Shown: positions 9,393 to 16,886 of the stretch, in pieces | Numbering within the stretch: position 1 is the first letter of the stretch | Layout of the letters: the number at the start of each line of letters is the position of its first letter | DNA from: Microbispora corallina | GTDB taxonomy: Bacteria; Actinomycetota; Actinomycetes; Streptosporangiales; Streptosporangiaceae | DNA length: 64,000 nt | Assembly (NCBI RefSeq): GCF_016863035.1 | Contig: NZ_BOOC01000008.1 | Span: 1-64,000, forward strand | Direction: 5' to 3' | Translations under genes and position numbers: made by a program | The notes under the pieces: model-generated | What the model was told of the DNA's origin: nothing | Databases searched by the model: none | Seen by the model: only the letters and a program-made list of their open reading frames with translations

Positions 9393-11453
9393 ATGACCCA
9401 GATCACGGGTACCGAACGGCCCAGCCTGAGCATCACCCTTCCGCGCTGGATGGCCGGCGTCGCGAACCCCGTCATGGCCACCGCGGTCCTGCTCGTGGTG
9501 GCCGCGCTGGCCGTGCGGATCCCCATCCTGCTCGGCTCGTACTTCGTCGAGGACGACTTCCTCTTCATGGGCGACGCCTACGAGCACGGGCTGACGTTCG
9601 ACTTCCTGTTCCGCGTGCACAAGGGCCACCTGATGCCCGGAGCGCTCGGGCTGACGTGGGTGCTGGGCCGGATCTCGGCGTACGACTGGCTGCTGGTCTC
9701 CGCCGTGACCATGGCCCTGCAGGCCGCCGTGGCGATCGGGCTGCTGCGGCTGCTGGTCCGGCTGTTCGGCGTGCGCCCGGGCATCCTGCTGCCGCTCGCG
9801 CTCGCGCTGTTCTCGCCGCTCACCATCCCGGCCTTCGGCTGGTGGTCGGCCGCCATCAACGCCGTCCCGCTCCAGCTCGGCATGGTGATGGCGCTGGACG
9901 CCCAGGTGCGGTACGTGCGGGGCGGCGCGGCCAAACACGCCCGCCGGGCCCTCTACTGGGTGCTGTTCGCCATGGCGTTCAGCACGAAGGGCGTCTTCCT
10001 CACGTTCCTGCTGTTCGCGGTCACCACGGCCTACCTGCGGCCGTGGGCGGGCGGCTGGATCCCGCTGATGCTGCGGGAGATGCGGCAGCACTGGCGGCTG
10101 TGGGGCTCCTACGCGGCCCTCCTCGCCGGATACACCGCGCTCTACCTCGCCCGCAGGAGCACGGCGCCCGGCGAGGGGGCGGCCGTCCCCAAGCCCGGCG
10201 ACGTGGCCGACCTGGTGTCCCGCATGCTCGGGCGGACCCTCCCCGCGGGCGCGGTCGGCGGACCCCTCTCGTGGGGGCCGGTGCCGCCCACCGGCGGCAT
10301 GGCTAACCCCGGGACGTTCCTCGTCGCCGTAGCGTGGGTCGTGATCGTCGCGCTGCTGGTCCTGACCGTCCTGTGGCGCCGCCACGCGCTGCGCGCCTGG
10401 CTGATCCTCGCGGGCTACGTCGTCGGCGTCGACGCCGTCCCCACGGCCATCGCCCGCGGCACCGGCCTCGCCCAGATCGTCGGCGCCGAGACCCGGTACG
10501 TCGCCGACGCCGCGATCGTGCTGGCCCTGTGCCTCGCGCTGGCGCTCCTGCCGACGGCGGGCGAGGCGCGGCCGTACCGCAGGTCGCTGCCGTCCGGGAC
10601 CGGCGTGCCGATGGTGGCCGGGCTGGCCGTGGGCGCCTACCTGGTGACGTCCATCGTGTCGACGGCGAACTACCGGGACACGCTGTCCGGCGACCGCGTC
10701 CGCGCCTACCTCGGCAACGTGCGGGCCGCCCTCGCCAAGGCGCCCGACACCGCCGTCATCTACTCCAGCCCGCTGCCCGGCGACATCGTCCTCCCGTGGA
10801 ACGGCAACCGCAGGCTCAGCCACCACCTGCTCGCGCCGCTCGCCCGGCCGGCGCTGCGCGCGCGGATGCGGGCGCCCGAGCCGTCCGAGCACGCCCTGGT
10901 CTTCGACGACAAGGGCCGGCTGGCCCCGGTCAGCGTCCAGGCGCTCGTCGCCCGCGTCCCCCCGCCCGGCCGGACGTGCTTCCCTCTCATCGGGGACGCC
11001 GTCTACTTCCCCGACGTGGTCTCGTACGGCGGGATCGGGCCGGTCGGCGGGATCGCGTACTCGGCCGAACGGCCGGGCACCGGCACCTACGAGATCGGCG
11101 GCGTGCGGGGGCAGCTCACGTTCTCCGCCACCCCGGGAGGCCTGCTGCAGTTCCCGGTCCTGGCGTCCGGCAATGGGCTGTTCGTGCGGCTGGACGACCC
11201 GTCGGCGCCCATCTGCCTCAGGGGCTTCGCCTACGGGGATCCGGTGCCGATGACGCCTCCCGCCCCGCCGGCCGGCGCCCCGGCTCCTGCTCCCGCGCCG
11301 TCGCCGAGCGCGTCGCCGGGGCGGACCCCGTCGCCGTCCCCGTCGCCGTCCCCGTCGCCGTCCCCGTCGCCGTCCCGGAAGCCGGCGCGGAAGCCGGCAG
11401 GGAAGCCGAAGGCGACGGCGACGCCGTCCCATCGGGCTTCTTCCTCGGGCTGA
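9393..11453 (+). CDS. Polytopic membrane protein, GT-C-like, with Ser-Pro tail
   Basis: A 686-residue protein with many transmembrane helices across residues 25-420. The first loop after helix 1 contains SYFVEDDFLFMG, resembling the acidic loop of GT-C glycosyltransferases. A soluble region follows. Residues from about 625 are low complexity: alternating Ser-Pro, then RKPARKPAGKPK, compatible with an exported wall-spanning tail. The start follows AGGGAGATCGG. No catalytic assignment is possible. The Ser-Pro DNA is shared antisense with the end of the acyltransferase gene, so the two convergent genes overlap by 236 bases. Confidence 0.75.
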   Translation: MTQITGTERPSLSITLPRWMAGVANPVMATAVLLVVAALAVRIPILLGSYFVEDDFLFMGDAYEHGLTFDFLFRVHKGHLMPGALGLTWVLGRISAYDWLLVSAVTMALQAAVAIGLLRLLVRLFGVRPGILLPLALALFSPLTIPAFGWWSAAINAVPLQLGMVMALDAQVRYVRGGAAKHARRALYWVLFAMAFSTKGVFLTFLLFAVTTAYLRPWAGGWIPLMLREMRQHWRLWGSYAALLAGYTALYLARRSTAPGEGAAVPKPGDVADLVSRMLGRTLPAGAVGGPLSWGPVPPTGGMANPGTFLVAVAWVVIVALLVLTVLWRRHALRAWLILAGYVVGVDAVPTAIARGTGLAQIVGAETRYVADAAIVLALCLALALLPTAGEARPYRRSLPSGTGVPMVAGLAVGAYLVTSIVSTANYRDTLSGDRVRAYLGNVRAALAKAPDTAVIYSSPLPGDIVLPWNGNRRLSHHLLAPLARPALRARMRAPEPSEHALVFDDKGRLAPVSVQALVARVPPPGRTCFPLIGDAVYFPDVVSYGGIGPVGGIAYSAERPGTGTYEIGGVRGQLTFSATPGGLLQFPVLASGNGLFVRLDDPSAPICLRGFAYGDPVPMTPPAPPAGAPAPAPAPSPSASPGRTPSPSPSPSPSPSPSPSRKPARKPAGKPKATATPSHRASSSG

Positions 11454-12639
11454 CGAACCGCACCAGCCCCCGGGCCGGCTCCTCGACGAACTTGTACGTG
11501 AGCGTGGCGAGCAGCAGCGTGAGCCCGCCGACCACGACCAGGTTGCCGGCGAAGTTGCCCGTCCAGGGCTTCTGCTCGGTGAAGTCGTACCAGAGGTAGA
11601 GCGCGACGAACTGCCACAGGAAGATTCCGTAGGACACCCGGCCGAGGAAGCGCATGACGCGGCTGCCGAGGAAGCGGGCGAGCGGGGAGCGGCCGTCGCT
11701 CATCAGCGCGGCCGGGGCCACCAGGCACGCGGCCACGACGGCGTACAGGAGGAGCTCCGACAGGTCGGCCCACACGCCGTCCACGCCGCTGAACCGGGTG
11801 CCGGTCAGCGGCGAGGCCGCCACGGCGTACGCGAGGCCGCCGACGAGCAGGATGCTCCCCGTGGACGCGCCGACGGCGCGGACGAACCGGCGTGGCGGGC
11901 CGTCCTCGTCCGTCTCCTCCCGCGCCCACACCGACACGACGGCGAGGGCCATGCCGACGGCGAAGAACACCGACGCCCGGGGCAGCCACGTGTTCAGGTA
12001 CGGCCGGTAGACGGGGTAGTAGGTGAACAGCGCCCAGGCGAACGACGCTGCGGCCAGCACCCCCACCCCGGTCAGCAGCCGCCGGGCCCGCCGCGCCGGG
12101 TCGGGGCCGCCGCGCCGCGCGTAGGCCGTGAGCGCCGCCGCCAGCAGCGGCAGCACGAGGTAGAACGCCACCTCGACGCACAGGCTCCACATCTGGGCCA
12201 GGCCGCGCGGCCCGAGGCCGTACCACCAGGGGTGGACGTCGTAGTTCTGGGCCAGCAGGAGCAGCTCCAGCCAGGTCTTCACGTCGCCGAGGTGGGAGCC
12301 CGACCACAGCGCCATGGCGGCGATCACGACCAGCCAGTACGCCGGGAGGATGCGCAGGGCGCGCTTGACCAGGTAGACCCGCGCGGAGGGGGCGGGGTCG
12401 CCGCGCAGCGCCGCCCGCGCGTACGGCCGGTAGAGCAGCAGGCCCGACAGCGCGAAGAAGACGGGCACCGCGACGTCGCCCCGGGCGAGCAGGCTGCTGA
12501 AGAAGTTGTCCTGGAGCGCCGCCGCCGACTCGATGGCGACGTGGAAGACGAGCACCGCGATCGCCGCGACGGCCCGGACGCCGTCGAGCGCGTCCAGGTG
12601 CCCGGTGACGGTGGGGACGGCCGTACGGACAGAGCTCAC
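11218..12639 (-). CDS. Acyltransferase family 3 (OafA/YrhL-like) membrane protein
   Basis: A roughly 473-residue integral membrane O-acyltransferase. The N-terminus HLDALDGVRAVAAIAVLVFH holds the catalytic His of the family, and the motifs FFALSGLLLYRPY, RALRILPAYW and MWSLCVEVAFYLVLPLL follow. About ten helices run to residue 400. The C-terminal 80 residues are low complexity (repeats of Gly-Thr-Ala-Thr) encoded by the same repeat that gives Ser-Pro in the convergent gene. GTG at 12639 is chosen because the family motif begins soon after. The frame stays open to a GTG at 12717, so up to 26 more residues are possible. It probably acylates an envelope glycan or lipid. Confidence 0.82.
   Translation of the reverse strand: MSSVRTAVPTVTGHLDALDGVRAVAAIAVLVFHVAIESAAALQDNFFSSLLARGDVAVPVFFALSGLLLYRPYARAALRGDPAPSARVYLVKRALRILPAYWLVVIAAMALWSGSHLGDVKTWLELLLLAQNYDVHPWWYGLGPRGLAQMWSLCVEVAFYLVLPLLAAALTAYARRGGPDPARRARRLLTGVGVLAAASFAWALFTYYPVYRPYLNTWLPRASVFFAVGMALAVVSVWAREETDEDGPPRRFVRAVGASTGSILLVGGLAYAVAASPLTGTRFSGVDGVWADLSELLLYAVVAACLVAPAALMSDGRSPLARFLGSRVMRFLGRVSYGIFLWQFVALYLWYDFTEQKPWTGNFAGNLVVVGGLTLLLATLTYKFVEEPARGLVRFVSPRKKPDGTASPSPSASLPASAPASGTATGTATGTATGTATGSAPATRSATAREQEPGRRPAGREASSAPDPRRRSP
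11328..11376. repeat. 12-base tandem repeat in overlapping gene ends
   Basis: About four copies of a 12-base unit (CCGTCGCCGTCC). It reads as Pro-Ser-Pro-Ser on the plus strand and Thr-Ala-Thr-Gly type residues on the minus strand. It lies inside the 236-base tail-to-tail overlap of two membrane-protein genes and is open in both. Confidence 0.85.
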
Positions 12640-12650
12640 GGTTTCATCAC

Positions 12651-12785
12651 GAACAGGTTGAGAACCGACGAGTAATATGTCACGACCCGTCGTCGACCTA
12701 GAACCTGTTTCGGTCACTTTTCCGCATCCCTCGTGACGTCGGTCACTGCCCTGACTAACATACAGCGAAATAGAAACGTGTTTCA
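12651..12785. promoter_or_regulatory. Three AACnnGTT palindromes in a divergent promoter gap
   Basis: The gap between the acyltransferase and the second DUF3068 gene contains AACAGGTT (12652-12659), AACCTGTT (12702-12709) and AACGTGTT (12775-12782). The last lies in a perfect 12-base palindrome GAAACGTGTTTC (12773-12784). The second and third match the KstR consensus TNNAACNNGTTNNA at 7 of 8 fixed bases. They look like sites for one dimeric regulator acting on both genes; its identity is inference. Confidence 0.4.
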
Positions 12786-12825
12786 GGACAAACAGGCATC
12801 ATTCGGCCTGCCCAGGAGGAGCGAA

Positions 12826-13746
12826 ATGCGCCGCGCAATGGGAGTAGTTCTCTTGGGGATCGGGGCCTTCCTCATCGTGCTCGCGCCACTGATCAGGTTC
12901 CAGGTGGCGGGCAAACTGGTGCAGGCGCCGGCCAACCAGTACAGCATCACCCGCCTCAGCGCCGAGAACGCCCGCTACTTCAGCGTCGGCGACCTGAAGG
13001 TGCTGACGGGCAACCTCGACATCACGGTCACGACCAGGGGCGACGTCGCCGAGGCCAAGGACGACCGCGTGGTGTGGGACCAGTTCACCGCGGTCAACGA
13101 CGTGACGAACAACCGGCCCGGCATCTCCTACACCGAGTTCCGCAGCGCGTTCAACAAGTACAACGGCCAGGGCGTGACCTGCTGCAACGCCTCGGTCGAC
13201 AAGAAGCCGGTGCAACTGCAGGGCCAGATCTTCCTGTTCCCCTTCGGCGTCGAGAAGAAGACGTACCAGGTGTGGAGCACCGACGCGCAGAAGGCGTACC
13301 CGGCGACCTTCACGGGCGTGGACACGGTCAACGGCCTGTCCGTGTACAAGTTCGAGCAGAAGATCCCGCCGACCGTCACGCAGACGCTCAGCGCCCCCGC
13401 CTCCGTGCTCGGCATGACCGACCCCGGCGACATCCAGGTCAATCGCGTCTACGACGGCGTGAACACGTTCTGGGTGGAGCCCAACACCGGCGTTCCGGTG
13501 AAGGAGGAGCAGCAGCGCCACGAGGTGCTGAAGACGGCGGACGGGGTCGAGCGCATGCCGGCCCTCATCGCGACCGCCTCGTTCACCCCCCAGACCGTGA
13601 GCGACCTGGTGAACACGGCCAGGGACAACATGGGTCAGATCACGCTCGTCAAGACGACGCTCCCGCTGGCGTCGCTCGTCCTCGGCCTCGTGCTCGTCGT
13701 CGCCGGCGTCCTGCTCCTGCGCCGTCCCTCGGACCGCACGGACTGA
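12826..13746 (+). CDS. DUF3068 / PorA-family membrane-anchored protein (second copy)
   Basis: A 306-residue paralogue of the 7600-8592 product. It has an N-terminal membrane segment (VVLLGIGAFLIVLAPLIRF), a beta-rich exported domain with FRSAFNKYNGQGVTCCNASV and NTFWVEPNTGVPVKEEQQRH, and a C-terminal helix (LPLASLVLGLVLVVAGVLLL) followed by a basic end. The paired Cys and the WVEP motif are shared with the first copy. ATG at 12826 has an ideal AGGAGGA site; the frame extends to 12733 without one. Its TGA overlaps the next ATG (TGATG), so it is coupled to the phosphoribosyltransferase gene. This links it to decaprenyl-arabinose supply, though its function is unknown. Confidence 0.86.
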   Translation: MRRAMGVVLLGIGAFLIVLAPLIRFQVAGKLVQAPANQYSITRLSAENARYFSVGDLKVLTGNLDITVTTRGDVAEAKDDRVVWDQFTAVNDVTNNRPGISYTEFRSAFNKYNGQGVTCCNASVDKKPVQLQGQIFLFPFGVEKKTYQVWSTDAQKAYPATFTGVDTVNGLSVYKFEQKIPPTVTQTLSAPASVLGMTDPGDIQVNRVYDGVNTFWVEPNTGVPVKEEQQRHEVLKTADGVERMPALIATASFTPQTVSDLVNTARDNMGQITLVKTTLPLASLVLGLVLVVAGVLLLRRPSDRTD

Positions 13747-14684
13747 TGAGCCGGGAGACCGCGGCCCTGCGCCCGCCGGCGGCGGCCCCGCCGGCGGGGC
13801 CGTCCACCCGGCGGGCGATCGCCGCCGGGCTGGTCCGCGCGTGCCGGCCGCGCCAGTGGCTGAAGAACGCGCTCGTCTTCGCCGCCCCGGCGGCCGCGGG
13901 CGTCCTCACCACCGGCGCCGGGCTGCGCGGCGCGCTCGTCGCCTTCGCCGCGTTCTGCCTCGCGGCGAGCGGCACCTATCTGTTCAACGACTCGGCCGAC
14001 GTGGAGGCCGACCGGCGGCACCCGCGCAAGCGGCTGCGGCCCATCGCGGCCGGCATCGTGTCCGTACGGCTGGCGCGGGCGGCCGGCGCGGTGCTGCTGG
14101 CCGCCGGCCTGGCGCTGGCGTTCGCCGCCGGGTGGCCGCTCGCGGCCGTGGTGGCCGCCTACCTCGCGCTCACGTTCTCCTACACGTTCTGGCTCAAGCA
14201 CCAACCGGTCGTCGACCTCGTGGCCGTCGCGGGCTGCCACGTCGTGCGCGCGTACGCGGGGGCGGTCGCGGTGGCCGTCCCCGTGACGAGCTGGTTCCTC
14301 GTCGTCATCTCGCTCGGGTCGCTGCTGCTCGTGGCGGGCAAGCGGGAGGCGGAGCTGCGCGCGCAGACGGAGGGCGGCGGGGCCGGCACCCGCTCGACGC
14401 TCACGACGTACACCGCGAGCTACCTCGCCCACGTCCGGGTGATGTGCTCGGGCGCGATGATCGTGACCTACTGCCTGTGGGCCCTCCAGGAGCACACCGG
14501 GACGGAGAAGGCGTTCTTCGCGCTCAGCATCGTCCCGTTCGTCCTCGTGGTGCTGCGGCACGCGCTGCTGGTCGACCGGGGCGTGGGCGAGGAGCCGGAG
14601 GAACTGGCGCTGCGCGACCGCCCGCTCCAGGTCTTCATCGTGATGATGCTGGTGCTGCTCGGCCTGGGAATCCACCTGACATGA
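13746..14684 (+). CDS. Decaprenyl-phosphate phosphoribosyltransferase (UbiA family)
   Basis: A 312-residue UbiA-superfamily prenyl transferase. The first Asp-rich motif is NDSADVEADRRHPRKRLRP, and the second polar loop (SYTFWLKHQPVVDL) follows helix 4. Up to nine helices are visible. The family member Rv3806c transfers 5-phosphoribose from PRPP to decaprenyl phosphate, the first step to decaprenyl-phosphoryl-arabinose. Assignment rests on sequence plus context: the start overlaps the DUF3068 stop, and the stop overlaps the dprE1 start (ATGA). This gives a tightly coupled operon of three pathway genes. Confidence 0.9.
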   Translation: MSRETAALRPPAAAPPAGPSTRRAIAAGLVRACRPRQWLKNALVFAAPAAAGVLTTGAGLRGALVAFAAFCLAASGTYLFNDSADVEADRRHPRKRLRPIAAGIVSVRLARAAGAVLLAAGLALAFAAGWPLAAVVAAYLALTFSYTFWLKHQPVVDLVAVAGCHVVRAYAGAVAVAVPVTSWFLVVISLGSLLLVAGKREAELRAQTEGGGAGTRSTLTTYTASYLAHVRVMCSGAMIVTYCLWALQEHTGTEKAFFALSIVPFVLVVLRHALLVDRGVGEEPEELALRDRPLQVFIVMMLVLLGLGIHLT

Positions 14685-16018
14685 CGCCGCTGACCGGGTG
14701 GGGGCGCACCGCGCCCACCCCCGCGACCGTCCTGCGTCCCCGTTCCGCGGACGAGGCCGCCGCGCTGCTCAAGGAGGCCGGGCGGCGCGGCGTCGTGGCC
14801 CGCGGGCTCGGCCGGGCGTACGGCGACGCGGCGCAGAACGCCGGCGGCCTCGTGCTCGACTGCGCCGCGCTCGCGCCCTCCTGGTCGCTCGACGAGGAGA
14901 CGGGCCTGGTCACCGCCTCGGCCGGGATGAGCCTGCACGACCTCATGACGGCGCTGCTGCCGCGCGGCTGGTTCGTCCCGGTGACCCCGGGGACGCGGTA
15001 CGTCACGGTCGGCGGGGCCGTCGCCGCCGACGTCCACGGCAAGAACCACCACGCCGACTCGTCCTTCGGGGCCCACCTCCGCTCGCTGCGCCTGCTGACC
15101 GCCGACGGGACCCTGCGCACCCTCGGGCCCGGCGACGACCTGTTCTGGGCGACGGTCGGCGGCATGGGCCTGACGGGCGTCGTGGTCGAGGCCGCCTTCC
15201 GGTGCGTCCCTGTCGAGACCTCCCGCATGCGGGTGGACGTCCGGCGGACGCGCGACCTGGAGGAGACCCTGGAGGTCATGACCGCCGGCGACCACGACTA
15301 CCGCTACACGGTCGCCTGGATCGACCTGCTGGCTCGGGGTGGCCGGATGGGCAGGAGCGTGCTCACCCGCGGGGACCACGCCCGCCTCGACGAGCTTCCG
15401 CCGCGCGCCCGGCGCGACCCCCTCGCCTTCGGCCCGCGGCCCCGGCTTTCCGCGCCGCCCTGGGTGCCGGACGGGCTGCTCAACCGCGCGACGATCGGCG
15501 CGTTCAACGCCCTCTGGTACGGCAGGGCCCCGGCCGACCGGCGCGGCCTGATCCAGGGCGTCGCGCCGTTCTTCCACCCGCTCGACGGCGTGGGCGGCTG
15601 GAACCGCATGTACGGCTCGCGGGGCTTCGTGCAGTACCAGTTCGTGGTGCCGTTCGGGGCCGAGGACACGCTGCGCAGGATCGTGGAGCGGCTGTCGCGG
15701 GCCGGGGTGGTGTCGTTCCTGACCGTGCTGAAGAGGTTCGGCGAGGGGACCCCCGGCATGCTGTCGTTCCCCATGCCCGGGTGGACGCTGGCCCTGGACA
15801 TCCCGGTGGGCCAGGACGGGCTCGCGGCGATGCTGACGGAGTTCGACGGCTGGGTGGCCGCCGCCGGGGGCCGGCTCTACCTCGCCAAGGACTCCCGGAT
15901 GTCGGCGGCCACGATGGCGGCGACGTACCCCCGGCTGGAGGAATGGCGGGCGATCAGGCGGCGGGCCGACCCGGACGGGCTGTTCGTCTCCGACCTGGCG
16001 CGGAGGCTGCGCCTGTGA
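14681..16018 (+). CDS. dprE1: Decaprenylphosphoryl-beta-D-ribose 2-oxidase
   Basis: A 445-residue FAD enzyme that oxidises the 2'-OH of decaprenyl-phosphoryl-ribose. The FAD-binding half has GLGRAYGDAAQN and YVTVGGAVAADVHGKNHH. The C-terminal substrate domain holds LYLAKDSR, whose Lys (residue 403) aligns with catalytic Lys418 of the M. tuberculosis enzyme, and ends in DLARRLRL. In WTLALDIPV, Ala371 (codon at 15791) aligns with Cys387 of M. tuberculosis, the residue bound covalently by benzothiazinones. ATG overlaps the upstream stop. It is 31 bases before dprE2, its functional partner. Confidence 0.92.
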   Translation: MTPLTGWGRTAPTPATVLRPRSADEAAALLKEAGRRGVVARGLGRAYGDAAQNAGGLVLDCAALAPSWSLDEETGLVTASAGMSLHDLMTALLPRGWFVPVTPGTRYVTVGGAVAADVHGKNHHADSSFGAHLRSLRLLTADGTLRTLGPGDDLFWATVGGMGLTGVVVEAAFRCVPVETSRMRVDVRRTRDLEETLEVMTAGDHDYRYTVAWIDLLARGGRMGRSVLTRGDHARLDELPPRARRDPLAFGPRPRLSAPPWVPDGLLNRATIGAFNALWYGRAPADRRGLIQGVAPFFHPLDGVGGWNRMYGSRGFVQYQFVVPFGAEDTLRRIVERLSRAGVVSFLTVLKRFGEGTPGMLSFPMPGWTLALDIPVGQDGLAAMLTEFDGWVAAAGGRLYLAKDSRMSAATMAATYPRLEEWRAIRRRADPDGLFVSDLARRLRL

Positions 16019-16049
16019 CCCTAGGGTGGGGCCGAGTCGTGGAGGGATC

Positions 16050-16799
16050 ATGAGGAACGCGTTGGGCTCGGTCGACACGGTCCTGCTGCTCGGCGGGCGG
16101 AGCGAGATCGGGCTCGCCGTCGTCGAGCGGCTGGTGCGGGCCGGCGCGAGCAGGGTCGTGCTGGCCGCGCGCGGGGGCACCGCCCCGGCCGAGCGGCTGC
16201 GGGAGCTCGGCGCCGAGGTGCACGTGCTCGACTTCGACGCGTCCCGGCCCGAGACGCACCCCGCGCTGATCGAGGAGGCCGCGGCCAAACTGGGCGACCT
16301 CGACGTGGTGATCCCCGCCTTCGGCGTGCTCGGCAGCCAGGCGGTCTACGACGACGACCCGGTGGCCGCCGCCCGCGACGTCGCCGTCAACTTCGGCGGC
16401 CACGTCTCGGCGGGCCTCGCCGCCGCCCGGCGGCTGCGCGAGCAGGGCCACGGCGCGCTCGTCGTGCTGTCGTCGGTCGCGGGAGTCCGCGTCCGGAAGG
16501 CCAACTTCGTGTACGGCTCGGCCAAGGCCGGCCTCGACGGCTTCGCCCAGGGGCTGGCCGACTCCCTGCACGGCACCGGCGTCCGGGTGGTGCTGGTGCG
16601 GCCCGGGTTCGTGATCGGCCGGATGACCCGGGGGATGACGCCGGCGCCCATGTCCGTCACGGCCGACGCCGTGGCCGACGCCGTGGTCGAGGCGCTCGGG
16701 TCGGGCAGGGGGACGGTGTGGGTGCCCGCGCGGCTGCGGCCGGTCTTCGCCGTCATGCGGATCCTGCCGCGGGACGTCTGGCGCCGCATGCCGCGCTGA
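16050..16799 (+). CDS. dprE2: Decaprenylphosphoryl-2-keto-D-erythro-pentose reductase (SDR)
   Basis: A 249-residue short-chain dehydrogenase that reduces the 2-keto product of DprE1 with NAD(P)H to give decaprenyl-phosphoryl-arabinose. Motifs: VLLLGGRSEIGLAVVERL (nucleotide binding, a variant of TGxxxGIG), VVIPAFGVLG, a catalytic Ser in LSSVAGVRVRK, and YGSAKAG with the Tyr-x-x-x-Lys pair. The C-terminus FAVMRILPRDVWRRMPR is hydrophobic and basic, as in known DprE2. The start follows GGAGGG. It is the last gene of the operon and is followed by a strong bidirectional hairpin. Confidence 0.92.
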   Translation: MRNALGSVDTVLLLGGRSEIGLAVVERLVRAGASRVVLAARGGTAPAERLRELGAEVHVLDFDASRPETHPALIEEAAAKLGDLDVVIPAFGVLGSQAVYDDDPVAAARDVAVNFGGHVSAGLAAARRLREQGHGALVVLSSVAGVRVRKANFVYGSAKAGLDGFAQGLADSLHGTGVRVVLVRPGFVIGRMTRGMTPAPMSVTADAVADAVVEALGSGRGTVWVPARLRPVFAVMRILPRDVWRRMPR

Positions 16800-16835
16800 C
16801 GCCCCAGCCGGCCTCGCAGCGCCCTGAGAGACGGC

Positions 16836-16868
16836 GGCGCCGCCGCTCCCACAGGGAACGGCGGCGCC
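16836..16868. terminator. Bidirectional terminator hairpin
   Basis: A 10-base perfect GC stem (GGCGCCGCCG with CGGCGGCGCC), one mismatch, then a further 4 pairs and a 3-base loop. It lies between the convergent ends of dprE2 and the first protease gene. There is no U-tract, as is common in actinomycetes. Confidence 0.8.
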
Positions 16869-16886
16869 TCGGCTCGCCCGGGATCG

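Noticed and set aside
11328..11376. Possible CRISPR-like array
   Set aside because: The units are contiguous 12-base repeats with no spacers and lie within coding tails.
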